From assembly GCF_014697615.1 (NCBI RefSeq), contig NZ_JACJSD010000004.1:62001-126000 (forward strand): a stretch of 64,000 nt of DNA, read 5' to 3'. Positions 1 through 7,985 of the stretch are shown here, piece by piece. The number at the start of each line of letters is the position of its first letter. Position 1 is the first letter of the stretch. Position numbers and translations under genes: made by a program. Source of the DNA: Nostoc sp. FACHB-280. GTDB taxonomy: Bacteria; Cyanobacteriota; Cyanobacteriia; Cyanobacteriales; Nostocaceae. The notes below the pieces were generated by a model, which searched no databases, had not been told where the DNA came from, and saw only the letters and a list, made by a program, of their open reading frames with translations.

Positions 1-744
1 TCTAGCTAAAAATGTTTGGGCTTTTTCTGGGTTAGCATTCCATAATTTTAAAGCTGTTTCTAATTGTAAATTTAAAGCAGTTAAAGAATGTCCTAAAGAA
101 TCATGAATTTCTCGCGCGATGCGGGTGCGTTCTTCTAAAGTGGCTTGATTTTCAATTCGCAAAGCATATTGGCGGAGTTTATCATTAGCGATCGCTAGTT
201 TTTCTCGACTCTGCCGTTCAGCTAAAACTGTATTCATTAATAATAAAACGAAAACCAAACTTAAACCAAATAATAATGCTGTGTTGAATGTAATAAAACG
301 AAATCTCTCTTGGGCTTGTGGCGGTAAAGACTTGGGTAAACGAGAATTTAAGGTAATTAAAAATAAGCTAAAAGATAAACCCGTTACAACTAAACGCCCT
401 GGTAATTGAAAAATTAAACAACTACGGGTGACTAAAATTAAATAAATAAATGGAAACAACCGCGCCACTCTACCACCAAACATCCCCGTAATAAATAACA
501 ATAAAATTTCAATACTCGTGTAAATTATTTTATTTATCGGTTTATCTGTGGGTATTCTTAAACCCATCACACCAAAGATAATTAAACAACCAATAGTCAG
601 TTCAGGAAATTGATTGGCATAATTAGCAAAGCGTGGTGAAGGGTCAGGAAAGGTAGATGATGAAATAGCAAGAGTAAGCAATATCCATTCTAAATACAGT
701 AAAAACCGAAAGGGATGATTGTGAATTTGAATAGGTTCATTCAT
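1..744 (-). CDS. Sensor histidine kinase, NarL/DesK type (3' part cut off by window edge)
   Basis: The reading frame is open from an ATG at 744 down to base 1 (248 residues), so the C-terminal part lies outside the window. Residues about 15-175 are strongly hydrophobic with roughly five or six membrane segments. A linker with helical character follows, then the phospho-acceptor box REIHDSLGHSLTALN with His214, the HDxxGH signature of HisKA_3 kinases that pair with NarL/LuxR-type regulators. The ATPase domain and the partner regulator are not visible. It is read away from the secreted-protein genes that start at 965, so it is probably unrelated to them. The signal sensed cannot be told from the sequence; the sensor is a plain membrane domain without a large extracytoplasmic loop. 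Confidence 0.85.
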   Translation of the reverse strand, partial: MNEPIQIHNHPFRFLLYLEWILLTLAISSSTFPDPSPRFANYANQFPELTIGCLIIFGVMGLRIPTDKPINKIIYTSIEILLLFITGMFGGRVARLFPFIYLILVTRSCLIFQLPGRLVVTGLSFSLFLITLNSRLPKSLPPQAQERFRFITFNTALLFGLSLVFVLLLMNTVLAERQSREKLAIANDKLRQYALRIENQATLEERTRIAREIHDSLGHSLTALNLQLETALKLWNANPEKAQTFLAR

Positions 745-864
745 AGCAATATCAGATTTATAGCGTTAGTAGAAAAGGGCGAGATTATACTTAATCCCGC
801 CTGTTGTTGTCACTTGAAATTACTAGTTATTGTTACTCAAATCACAGAAAAATAAAGCATGACT

Positions 865-890
865 AAAGTCATGGGTGTAACCATGACTTT
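865..890. repeat. Perfect hairpin upstream of the Spy-like gene
   Basis: Arms AAAGTCATGG and CCATGACTTT (10 bp, perfect) flank a 6-base loop. It lies between the divergent kinase gene and the secreted-protein gene at 965. No clean T-run follows on the + strand, so a structured leader or a protein-binding site is as likely as a terminator. Confidence 0.5.
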
Positions 891-964
891 CTCCTCATGT
901 GATTAGCAAGAGTAAATTCCTATGATGATGGCATCCTCAAACGGAACAGAAAACAAGCTACAAA

Positions 965-1486
965 ATGAAACTCAAATCATTATCATTCATTGCTGGTGCG
1001 ATCGCTCTAACTCTGACCACAACTTCCTTAGCTGTAAAAGCTCAAGCCTTCTCCCATTCTCCTCTGTTAGTAGCCCAAGCAGAAGGACAAGGCCGTTGGC
1101 AAGGTAAAAAAGGCCCTTGGGCAGAATTAGGTTTAACTGACGCACAAAAGAGCCAAATTGAGCAAATTCAACGCAACACCCGCACTCAAATTGAAAACGT
1201 TTTCACCCCAGAACAAAAGGCAAAAATCAAAGCAGCAATAGAAGCACGCCGCGCCGAAAGACAAGCAAACCAAGGTCAACCAGGACAGCGTGCTGGCCGC
1301 AGAGGTGGTAAGGATTTTGCTGATTTGAACTTAACCGAAGCGCAAAAAACCCAAATCCGGCAAATACGTGAATCTTCTAAACAACAAATTGAAGCAGTTT
1401 TAACTCCCGAACAAAGAACAAAACTTCAGCAATTACGCCAAGAAGGTAAAGAACGTCGTCAACAACGCCGTCAACCCAATAGCTAA
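965..1486 (+). CDS. Secreted Spy/CpxP-like protein with two LTxxQ repeats
   Basis: The first 29 residues form a signal peptide (MKLK, hydrophobic core, AQA near the cleavage point), so the 173-residue product is probably periplasmic. The mature part holds two homologous helical repeats, at about residues 55-96 (GLTDAQKSQIEQIQ...FTPEQKAKI) and 121-161 (NLTEAQKTQIRQIR...LTPEQRTKL). These match the LTxxQ signature of Spy/CpxP proteins, which bind unfolded proteins or metals in the periplasm of enterobacteria. A Gln/Arg/Gly-rich linker joins the repeats and the tail is very basic. A second small secreted protein follows 60 bases downstream on the same strand, so the two may be co-expressed. The family call is good; a chaperone role here is inference. 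Confidence 0.75.
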   Translation: MKLKSLSFIAGAIALTLTTTSLAVKAQAFSHSPLLVAQAEGQGRWQGKKGPWAELGLTDAQKSQIEQIQRNTRTQIENVFTPEQKAKIKAAIEARRAERQANQGQPGQRAGRRGGKDFADLNLTEAQKTQIRQIRESSKQQIEAVLTPEQRTKLQQLRQEGKERRQQRRQPNS

Positions 1487-1546
1487 TTCTGGCAAATCAG
1501 CCTTGAAATTGAGAGCCACAACAATAACTACTTACAAGGTTATTTT

Positions 1547-1846
1547 ATGAACCGCTTTACCTATGCTGTTATATGTGCTGTTGCTGTTTTCTTGCCTACC
1601 GTAGCATCTGCTGGCGAAATTCATGCGCGGGAAGTTCATCAGCAGCAGCGCATCTATCACGGTGTTAAAAATGGCTCAATCAACAGAGCAGAATTACGGC
1701 AATTAGAACGGCGAGAAGCATCCCTAGAAGCTGCCAGAAGACGGGATATTCGTAGTGACGGACACCTAACTCCTCAAGAAAGAAGACAACTCAACCGCCG
1801 CCAAAATCGTCTCTCTCGTACCATCTACCGCGATAAGCACGACTAG
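1547..1846 (+). CDS. Small secreted basic helical protein, function unknown
   Basis: This 99-residue product starts with a clear signal peptide (MNRFTYAVICAVAVFLPTVASA). The mature part is short, highly charged and rich in Arg, Glu and Gln, with two similar stretches: NGSINRAELRQLERREASLE and DGHLTPQERRQLNRRQNRL. Each resembles the loop-helix of a degenerate EF-hand (DG or NG, then a hydrophobic residue, then E). I recognise this as a recurrent bacterial hypothetical family but know no function. It sits directly downstream of the Spy-like gene, which suggests a shared envelope role. Confidence 0.7.
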   Translation: MNRFTYAVICAVAVFLPTVASAGEIHAREVHQQQRIYHGVKNGSINRAELRQLERREASLEAARRRDIRSDGHLTPQERRQLNRRQNRLSRTIYRDKHD

Positions 1847-2012
1847 TACAACAAGGCAAAAGGAAAAAAGCAAAAGGCAAAAGAAAGAATAGCCATACCA
1901 AAAGCCTTTTTGCAATTCCTGATAGTCTGTTTACTTCCGCCGCACTGTACTAGTTATTTAGCCAGGGTGGGTGTTATTTCCCCACCCCCATTAATACTTT
2001 CATCTCAGAATT

Positions 2013-2528
2013 ATGCAAACTGATCTTGCTTCCTCCAAATCAACTCCTCCCATCCAACAATTTTTAGACAAACTCGATCGCATTACCGAAGCACGCGGCA
2101 AAAATGTGCCACAAATTGTTTATGTAGAAAAATTGCGATCGCTACCTGTTGATAGTTTTGGTCAAGCTTGGGTTGATTTTCTTGATGCACACAACCTCAA
2201 ACCTTTTACTACAGGTCTTCGCCGCAAACAACTTCATGATGGCGTTCACGTCCTCACTGGTTACGGTGCAGACCCCATAGGTGAAGCAGAAGTACAAGCA
2301 TTTTTATTAGGCGCAAAATTCGGCTTATTTAATGTTCTATTAGGGTTAGGACTCTTAAGAGTTATTTATAAAAATCTTGATTCTCGTCAAGCATTTGCTT
2401 GGCAAAGATTATGGCAAGCATATCAGCGCGGTCGTCACTCCAACTTTGACCCCGATACTTGGCAACCGGAATTAGTTTGGCACTTACCCCTAACTGAAAT
2501 ACAAGCAATATTTTCCGTCAACAAATAA
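2013..2528 (+). CDS. Coq4-like protein
   Basis: The 171-residue product carries His75-Asp76-x-x-His79, then eleven residues, then Glu91, the HDxxHx11E zinc-ligand motif of the Coq4 family. The helical C-terminal half (FLLGAKFGLFNVLLGLGLL and after) is also typical. In yeast and animals Coq4 is needed for ubiquinone synthesis and has been linked to C1 decarboxylation/hydroxylation of the quinone ring. Cyanobacteria make plastoquinone rather than ubiquinone, so the role here is open; a role in quinone or isoprenoid-lipid handling is inference. There is no signal peptide. It stands alone between the secreted proteins and sipA. Confidence 0.75.
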   Translation: MQTDLASSKSTPPIQQFLDKLDRITEARGKNVPQIVYVEKLRSLPVDSFGQAWVDFLDAHNLKPFTTGLRRKQLHDGVHVLTGYGADPIGEAEVQAFLLGAKFGLFNVLLGLGLLRVIYKNLDSRQAFAWQRLWQAYQRGRHSNFDPDTWQPELVWHLPLTEIQAIFSVNK

Positions 2529-2705
2529 ACTTTTAACTTTTGATTTTTGACTTTTTACTTACTCAAGCTTCCTTGCAGAAGATGGCGAGAGGGGAGAAGT
2601 TCCATCTCCTTTCGCATTCCTTAATTTCCTTCCCAACTAATAACAAAATTGGCAACCCCTTTAGGATAAAGTTAGGAGTTAATTCAAACTTCTAGCTTTT
2701 TTTAT

Positions 2706-2969
2706 ATGACCAAAGAATTCGCTATTGGTAGCAAAGTCAAAGTTGTGGCGCTACCACCCTACGTCAAAACCGCCGACCCGATGCCCATGTTACGTCCCCC
2801 AGACGTGATAACTCTTGGTGAAGAAGGTATAGTCCTTGATCGCCGTCCGGGAGGTTATTGGGGTATCCGCTTTACCAGAGGAGCTTTTCTTCTTGATAGC
2901 CAATACATCGAAAGTACAGATATCCCTGGTGAATCCGAATCAAGTGATAATAGTGACCAAGAATTGTAA
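2706..2969 (+). CDS. sipA: Regulatory protein SipA (DUF3148)
   Basis: The 87-residue product is almost entirely one small beta-rich domain with the conserved strings VKVVALPPYVKTADPMPMLR and GGYWGIRFTRGAFLLDSQYI. This fits DUF3148, the SipA family of cyanobacteria. SipA is known to bind the essential sensor kinase NblS (Hik33) and to affect its autophosphorylation, linking it to light and nutrient stress control. The acidic C-terminal tail (about 15 residues rich in Glu, Ser and Asp) lies outside the domain. The peroxiredoxin gene starts only about 30 bases downstream, so the two could share a transcript. Confidence 0.82.
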   Translation: MTKEFAIGSKVKVVALPPYVKTADPMPMLRPPDVITLGEEGIVLDRRPGGYWGIRFTRGAFLLDSQYIESTDIPGESESSDNSDQEL

Positions 2970-3001
2970 ACTTATGTAAAGTTGTAATTTTGGTCTACAC
3001 C

Positions 3002-3559
3002 ATGATTTCACGGCGCAATTTTTTGAGTATATTATTTGTCAGCTGCTTTGCCCTCATCAGTTGGTTCAACTTTTCACCTGCGGCTAACGCCCTGGGTGGT
3101 AAACTACCAGCAGTAAATCAACCTGCACCAGAGTTTACATTGCCGACAAATACAGGTGACGGCAAAATCTCTCTGACTGATTTGCGTGGTCAGTGGGTAG
3201 TACTGTACTTTTATCCCAAAGACTTTACCTCTGGTTGCACCATCGAAGCACGGCGTTTTCAGCAAGACTTACCCAAATATTTAGCAAAAAATACACAAAT
3301 AATTGGCGTGAGTGCTGATGATGTCGATTCTCATGCTGAATTTTGCGATTCTGAAGGATTAAAATTTCCCTTATTAGCTGATACCACTGGTGCAGTGAGC
3401 AAAGCTTATGGTTCTTGGATTGGTTTTGTCTCGATGCGCCACAGTTTTATCATTGACCCAGAAGGTATCTTGCGCGAGACTTTTGTCAAAGTTAATCCAT
3501 CGGTTCACAGTCAAGAAGTACTAGCCAGATTAGAACAATTACAATCTTCAGCTTCGTAA
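3002..3559 (+). CDS. Peroxiredoxin of the PrxQ/BCP family with Tat-type signal
   Basis: I start at the ATG at 3002, giving 185 residues; a longer reading from a TTG at 2990 adds only four. The N-terminus SRRNFLSI plus a hydrophobic stretch ending near ANA looks like a twin-arginine signal, so the enzyme probably acts in the periplasm or thylakoid lumen. The thioredoxin fold follows, with the peroxidatic Cys79 in FTSGCTIEARRF. In classical PrxQ the resolving Cys is five residues later; here that position is Arg84. Another Cys occurs at 115 (HAEFCDSEG). The enzyme should reduce hydroperoxides using the peroxidatic Cys, with either a 1-Cys cycle or Cys115 as partner. Confidence 0.85.
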   Translation: MISRRNFLSILFVSCFALISWFNFSPAANALGGKLPAVNQPAPEFTLPTNTGDGKISLTDLRGQWVVLYFYPKDFTSGCTIEARRFQQDLPKYLAKNTQIIGVSADDVDSHAEFCDSEGLKFPLLADTTGAVSKAYGSWIGFVSMRHSFIIDPEGILRETFVKVNPSVHSQEVLARLEQLQSSAS

Positions 3560-3678
3560 ATTTTGTATATCTGTCTTGATGGTTCAATTTCGCCATCAAG
3601 ACATAGATACTCAAGATATTTGCGTGACTCCAACTGATTCGCTAGGCTATTTGTATCCTCTTACTTCTATAGCCTGCT

Positions 3679-4173
3679 ATGGATTTTGAAGGCAAAGCTA
3701 CCACCACAACTGCTCCAAGTAACACAGAATTTGCTCAATCAGTAACGGCACGTAAACCGCTAGAATTGTTACGAGATACTGAGGCTTTACTACGTCGCCC
3801 TGCTGTAGCAACATTAGTGCCGATTCTGCCCCCAAAGTTGAGTAACAGAATGCAAGAAGTCTCAACTGTTGCGGAAACATCTTTGCAAGAATTGGCAGAA
3901 ATTGACCTAGAAAAAATTACTGACTGGGAATTACAACCCGTGCGGCTACGTGTGGGTTTATGCTTTGTGGGTTTTGGCGCATTGATGATTTTAGTGTTGC
4001 TGCTGTACTTGAATACGCTGCATCCTGAACTCAGTACAGTGGGACAGATTCACCAATATTGGTATCAATATGTTTGGTTTGTCTGCTTCGGGATAGCAGG
4101 AATGTTTATGATTGGTCGAGAAACGATGCGACCAACCATCAAGCTAAAAAAGCCAAGAAAAAATTTTAAGTAG
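3679..4173 (+). CDS. Hypothetical membrane protein with two C-terminal transmembrane segments
   Basis: The 164-residue product has a polar N-terminal domain (residues 1-90) that contains an amphipathic helix (LLRDTEALLRRPAVATLVPILPP split by prolines) and an acidic stretch. Two membrane segments follow at about 92-112 and 130-146, and the tail is basic (KLKKPRK). I do not recognise a named family. The topology suggests a cytoplasmic N-domain anchored in a membrane. The stop codon lies inside the palindrome at 4170-4197, so that palindrome probably also acts as the transcript end. The ATG at 3679 is the only good start. Confidence 0.65.
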   Translation: MDFEGKATTTTAPSNTEFAQSVTARKPLELLRDTEALLRRPAVATLVPILPPKLSNRMQEVSTVAETSLQELAEIDLEKITDWELQPVRLRVGLCFVGFGALMILVLLLYLNTLHPELSTVGQIHQYWYQYVWFVCFGIAGMFMIGRETMRPTIKLKKPRKNFK

Positions 4174-4197
4174 AGACGTTGTATACAACGTCTCTAC
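4170..4197. repeat. 28-bp perfect palindrome, TAGAGACGT family, copy 1
   Basis: The half-site GTAGAGACGTTGTA is followed directly by its exact complement. It overlaps the stop codon of the upstream gene. Related copies at 44402-44427 and 44977-45005 keep the outer TAGAGACGT/ACGTCTCTA arms. All three lie just after a gene end, so they may work as transcript ends or be a small mobile repeat. Confidence 0.8.
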
Positions 4198-4271
4198 AGA
4201 ATTTATAGAGCGCAACTTCTCAATATATAGGCGATCGCACCTCAGACTTCACACTTCATACTTTATTAATC

Positions 4272-5141
4272 ATGAATCACGATGCTTTTATTGTGCCGCC
4301 AGGTGCTAAGGTCTCTTTGCAAAAAGATTATGACCCTGCGTATACAGCTAATTACCATGACCGCAATGATGCAACACTAAAATTACGCTCAGACATTGAA
4401 CGATTAGCCAAGTATCAAGATATCCTGTATGCACAAAACAGCTATGCCTTGCTAATTATCTTTCAAGCGATGGATGCGGCTGGAAAAGACAGCACAATTA
4501 AACATGTAATGTCTGGGATTAATCCCCAAGGTTGTCAAGTTTTTAGCTTCAAATCTCCCAGTCATGAAGAATTAGACCATGATTACCTATGGCGATCAAT
4601 GAAAGCTTTGCCGGAAAGAGGCAGAATTGGCATTTTCAATCGTTCTTATTACGAAGAAGTATTAGTAGTGCGCGTTCATCCAGAAATTTTGCAAAAACAG
4701 CAACTTCCTCACCTACCAAAAGGCAATAAAATTTGGCAACAGCGTTTTACCGAAATCAATAATTTTGAAAAATATTTAGTAGATAATGGCATTGTAATTC
4801 TCAAATTTTTTCTGAATGTCTCAAAGGCAGAACAGAAAAAAAGATTTTTAGCAAGAATTGACTCTCCTGAAAAAAATTGGAAATTCTCAATTAATGATGT
4901 GCAAGAAAGAGCATTTTGGTCAGAATATATGAATGCTTATGAAGAGGTTTTTCATCATACTAGTACTACATACGCTCCTTGGTATATCATCCCTGCCGAT
5001 CGCAAATGGTTTATGCGGATGGTAGTCGCTGATATTATCTGTTCTAAATTAGAGTCACTCAAGTTAAAGTACCCTACTGTCAGTGAAGAAGCTCAACAAC
5101 ATCTTCTACAAGCAAAGTTCGCCTTAGAGCAAGAAGAATAA
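4272..5141 (+). CDS. Polyphosphate kinase 2 (PPK2) family protein
   Basis: The 289-residue product has the PPK2 core: a Walker A-like loop at about 68-74 (DAAGKDS), a Walker B-like segment at 121-129 (IFNRSYYEE) and the conserved lid region that follows with RVHPE. PPK2 enzymes transfer phosphate between polyphosphate and nucleotides, usually in the direction that phosphorylates AMP, ADP or GDP. The length fits single-domain PPK2 proteins. The exact class (ADP-, AMP- or dual-acting) cannot be fixed by eye. I see no Pho box upstream although other genes in this window belong to the phosphate regulon. It is cytoplasmic and stands alone, with gene-free DNA on its 3' side. Confidence 0.88.
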   Translation: MNHDAFIVPPGAKVSLQKDYDPAYTANYHDRNDATLKLRSDIERLAKYQDILYAQNSYALLIIFQAMDAAGKDSTIKHVMSGINPQGCQVFSFKSPSHEELDHDYLWRSMKALPERGRIGIFNRSYYEEVLVVRVHPEILQKQQLPHLPKGNKIWQQRFTEINNFEKYLVDNGIVILKFFLNVSKAEQKKRFLARIDSPEKNWKFSINDVQERAFWSEYMNAYEEVFHHTSTTYAPWYIIPADRKWFMRMVVADIICSKLESLKLKYPTVSEEAQQHLLQAKFALEQEE

Positions 5142-5469
5142 CTTATCATTGTATAAATTTAATCAATCTACATAAACTTTTCTAAATCTGCTCTACCTAG
5201 AGGCTGATCACAAGCTTATGTAAATATGTCATTCTGGGCAAAGTGTGGATATTCAGAATATATTTACGTGTGACTTGATGAAAATCAAAATTAATTATAT
5301 ATGTTTATGAATTTAAAATAATCTCATCAATTACATAGCTTTAGTTGGCTTGATTGATTTATTTCTTCACAATTTTCTCAACTTCTTTTGATAATTTTAA
5401 GATAAAGACCAAGTATTGTTTATCTTGGCATTTCATTTATTTCCTTGAACATAAACAAAGGAACTAATT
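5142..5469. other. Gene-free interval, AT-rich
   Basis: This 328-base spacer is AT-rich and holds no convincing open frame. Near its 3' end is a purine-rich AAAGGAAC that serves as ribosome-binding site for the gene at 5470. I see no clear terminator hairpin for the PPK2 gene. Confidence 0.4.
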
Positions 5470-5697
5470 ATGGATACTGCTGTTAAATACGACATTGAAC
5501 TGATTAAAGAAGAAGCACGTCAATTGGTTAAAAAGGGACTTATTAGCCGTCAGCGACCAATTTACGCGTTGTGTAAGTATATCCCTGAACGTGAATGGGG
5601 TGTGTTTGAACTGGAGTTAGAGAAAAACGAATTTCTGCTCAGAGATAGAATTATTGACTTATTAGGTAGCGAAAATTGGGAAGAGGACGGTAGCTGA
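5470..5697 (+). CDS. DUF4327 family protein
   Basis: This 75-residue soluble protein matches the cyanobacterial DUF4327 pattern: an N-terminal helix (YDIELIKEEARQLVKKG), then ISRQRPIYALCKYIPEREW, then the conserved ELEKNEFLLRDRIIDLL. No function is established. A good ribosome-binding site (AAAGGAAC) lies 7 bases before the ATG. It stands alone, with a repeat-containing spacer downstream. Confidence 0.8.
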   Translation: MDTAVKYDIELIKEEARQLVKKGLISRQRPIYALCKYIPEREWGVFELELEKNEFLLRDRIIDLLGSENWEEDGS

Positions 5698-5910
5698 TTA
5701 TCCCAACTATGGATCTTGGGAATGATTTGGTGGAAATAAATAGGCGATCGCAGCCCACCCTGAAATAGTTAGTAAACTCACTAAGCAAGAAGCTAGAACA
5801 AGAGTAGTCATTTTAAAAATGAATTAAAACTTTATTTTGCATATCTTCAAGCTATCAATTGAGTATGACAGTCATGCGACTAGCTTGTGTCAATTCTTTG
5901 TACAAATAAA

Positions 5911-5980
5911 GTGCTGAGTGCTGTACACTGAGCGGACTTGTACTGAGCGCAGCCGAAGTAGCCGAAATGTGAGTGCTGAG
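5911..5980. repeat. Degenerate repeat of GTGCTGAGTGCT and ACTGAGCG..CCGAAGT type
   Basis: Between 5698 and 6016 no gene is visible. This part combines the heptamer GTGCTGA, also found as tandem arrays inside recJ at 37652 and 38304, with ACTGAGCGcAGcCGAAGT, a decayed form of the TGAGCGAAGTCGAA loop seen around the GIY-YIG gene at 7216. Confidence 0.55.
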
Positions 5981-6016
5981 TATAGAGCGAGTTATTTGAA
6001 AACTTTGCAACAGCCA

Positions 6017-7123
6017 TTAAGCCAAAGGTAGGCAAAAACTAAATGTACTACCAATTTCTAATTCGCTTTCTACTTGAATTTCTCCGCCTTGTAATTCAAC
6101 TAAATGCCGAGAAATAGTTAACCCAATACCAGTTCCTCCCGAATGGCGATCGCGTGATTGATCAGCCCGCCAAAAGCGTTCAAACACATGGGGTAAATCT
6201 TCAGGGGAAATGCCAATACCTGTATCAATGACAGCAATCCAAAGTTTCGAGGCTTCTGGCCAAGCTTGCAGAGTAATTTTACCTTTAGCTGTGTAGCGGA
6301 TGGCATTGCCGAGTAAGTTGACTAACACCTGTTCAGTGCGATCGACATCCGCCAATACCATTGGTAATTGAGTAGGAAAATCCAAATGCAGCACAGGCCC
6401 ATCTTCTAATAATTGTTCGCTAAATCTTTCTACTAAAGACTCCAACAAAGGGCGCAGATTTATTGCCTGTATTTTAATTGGTAAATAACCGGCTTCTGCC
6501 TTAGAAAGTTCTTGCAAATCATTGACTAATCTTTCTAAGCGCCTAGTTTCTTTGGCTAAACGTCGATAAACTTCCGGCGAAGGTTCTATTACACCATCTG
6601 CTAATTCTTCTAAATAACCACGCACAACTGTTAGCGGTGTTCGCAATTCATGAGTCATATCACCAATGAGTTCCCGCCGTCGTGCTTCTACACCCTCTAA
6701 ACTTGCAGCCATACGGTTAAAACTAGTACCCAGGCGATTTAGTTCAGGAATATCAGACAGAGGTAATCGTGCATCTAATTCACCAACGGCAAACTTTTGG
6801 GTAATTTGTTCCATTTCTGTTAACCGCTGCATAATTCTTTTAGAAACCCAATAACTCAATCCTCCCGCCGCCGTAGTCCCAACAATCACCGACCAAATTG
6901 TGCTGCGTCGCCAAGCTGTTTCAAAGCCTTCTACTAGTTCGGTACGAACATTAATTAAATCTAACCCCTGGCTTTGTAGTCGTTCTAGGTGCAGCACAAA
7001 AAAACGTGGTGACGAAACTTTGCTGATAATCACAAAGCTGACTACCCCCACAATCATCACTACCAAGTGGGAAACAAATAAACGTGATGCCAAAGGCAAG
7101 GATTTTGTCCAACGCCAACTCAT
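6017..7123 (-). CDS. Sensor histidine kinase (BaeS-like, HAMP-HisKA-HATPase)
   Basis: The 368-residue product has a membrane segment at about 17-36, a short extracytoplasmic loop of about 40 residues, a second segment at about 75-92, a HAMP linker (to about 145), the phospho-acceptor box DMTHELRTPL with His158, and the ATPase with N-box (VLVNLLGNAIRYT), DTGIGIS and GGTGIGL boxes. It is a complete OmpR-partner type kinase. The matching regulator gene lies upstream on the same strand (7986-8696) but is separated from it by the GIY-YIG gene and repeats, so a former two-gene operon seems to have been split. The sensed signal is unknown; the loop is short. Confidence 0.9.
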   Translation of the reverse strand: MSWRWTKSLPLASRLFVSHLVVMIVGVVSFVIISKVSSPRFFVLHLERLQSQGLDLINVRTELVEGFETAWRRSTIWSVIVGTTAAGGLSYWVSKRIMQRLTEMEQITQKFAVGELDARLPLSDIPELNRLGTSFNRMAASLEGVEARRRELIGDMTHELRTPLTVVRGYLEELADGVIEPSPEVYRRLAKETRRLERLVNDLQELSKAEAGYLPIKIQAINLRPLLESLVERFSEQLLEDGPVLHLDFPTQLPMVLADVDRTEQVLVNLLGNAIRYTAKGKITLQAWPEASKLWIAVIDTGIGISPEDLPHVFERFWRADQSRDRHSGGTGIGLTISRHLVELQGGEIQVESELEIGSTFSFCLPLA

Positions 7124-7168
7124 TTTAAAAAGTAAAAGTAGCTTTATCTCAATTTGTAATCCTTCGAC

Positions 7169-7194
7169 GCTCCCTGAGCGAAGTCGAAGGGAGC
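7169..7194. repeat. Hairpin with TGAGCGAAGTCGAA loop, downstream of the GIY-YIG gene
   Basis: Arms GCTCCC and GGGAGC enclose the 14-base core TGAGCGAAGTCGAA. A wider alternative pairing, CCTTCGAC (7161-7168) with GTCGAAGG (7183-7190), also exists. The same core recurs at 7932-7945 and, inverted, in three copies between 7574 and 7863. Confidence 0.8.
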
Positions 7195-7215
7195 ATCCTT
7201 ATATAAGAGCATTAA

Positions 7216-7536
7216 TCATATCAAATCGTCAAAACCAGCCAACCTGCTGTAATGAGTTTCATTTTGACATTCAGCTAACTTATGCAACAAATTTGTATCC
7301 CCTAAAATCAGAGCTTGCTTCTTCTTCCGACTCCAACCTTGCACTTGCTTTTCATGCTCAAAAGCATCCATCACAGACTGATAATACTCACAGAAAACCA
7401 ATTTTACAGGCAAGCGTTTTGCTGTGTAGTTTGCACCTTCACCTTGCTGATGTTGCCACAACCGCCGCTCAAGATTCTTTGTACTACCCGTATAATAACT
7501 ACCATCAACACATTCAAGAATGTACATGTAAGCCAT
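7216..7536 (-). CDS. GIY-YIG nuclease family protein (UPF0213/YhbQ-like)
   Basis: The 106-residue product is a single GIY-YIG domain: YMYILECVDGSYYTGSTKN gives the two Tyr/Gly strands, ERRLWQHQ supplies the conserved Arg, and AFEHEKQVQGW the catalytic Glu helix. There is no DNA-binding domain, as usual for the small UPF0213 type. The ATG at 7536 sits only five bases from a 132-bp tandem repeat array and the 3' end lies 22 bases from a hairpin of the same repeat family. It interrupts a sensor/regulator pair. The family's cellular role is poorly known; a link to movement or processing of the surrounding hairpins is my inference. Confidence 0.85.
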   Translation of the reverse strand: MAYMYILECVDGSYYTGSTKNLERRLWQHQQGEGANYTAKRLPVKLVFCEYYQSVMDAFEHEKQVQGWSRKKKQALILGDTNLLHKLAECQNETHYSRLAGFDDLI

Positions 7537-7541
7537 AATAA

Positions 7542-7913
7542 TTGACTTGCGACGCTCTGTTGTTACCCAGATTGTTCCCTTCGACTTCGCTCAGGGAACA
7601 GTTTTGGCGCAAAGTTCAAGGAATCTTCTCTCTACCGAACAACGCAAACGCTCAGGGCGTGTCAGCCATGATGTTGACTTACGCTGCTCTGTCGTTACCC
7701 AGATTGTTCCCTTCGACTTCGCTCAGGGAACAGTTTTGGCGCAAAGTTCAAGGAATCTTCTCTCTACCAAACAACGCAAACGCTCAGGGCGTGTCAGCCA
7801 TGATGTTGACTTACGCTGCTCTGTCGTTACCCAGATTGTTCCCTTCGACTTCGCTCAGGGAACAGTTTTGGCGCAAAGTTCAAGGAATCTTCTCTCTACC
7901 AAACAATGCAAAC
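7542..7913. repeat. Tandem array of a 132-bp repeat, nearly three units
   Basis: Units begin at 7542, 7674 and 7806 (exact 132-base period; the last is shortened). They differ at only a few positions. Each contains GTTCCC, the core TTCGACTTCGCTCA, then GGGAAC, forming a hairpin at 7574-7599, 7706-7731 and 7838-7863. Because 132 is divisible by three, long stop-free frames run through the array; these are not supported as genes. Confidence 0.92.
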
Positions 7914-7963
7914 GCTCCCTTCAACGCTCCCTGAGCGAAGTCGAAGGGAGCGTTGAAGGGAGC
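7914..7963. repeat. Large hairpin: 18-bp perfect arms around TGAGCGAAGTCGAA
   Basis: Left arm 7914-7931 (GCTCCCTTCAACGCTCCC) pairs perfectly with right arm 7946-7963; the 14-base loop TGAGCGAAGTCGAA is at 7932-7945. It lies 22 bases beyond the stop codon of the regulator gene and ends the repeat array. Confidence 0.9.
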
Positions 7964-7985
7964 AGTCGAAGTTTTTTCATCACGC

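Noticed and set aside
2706-2969. NdhS (DUF3252)
   Set aside because: The strings VALPPYVKTADPMPMLRPPD and GGYWGIRF belong to the DUF3148/SipA family; NdhS has a different core.
6900-7538. 212-codon forward frame opposite the kinase and GIY-YIG genes
   Set aside because: It is a shadow frame: both genes on the minus strand have clear domains, and the forward peptide has none.
7542-7913. Possible CRISPR array
   Set aside because: The repeat is one contiguous 132-base unit with no unique spacers and no cas genes nearby.
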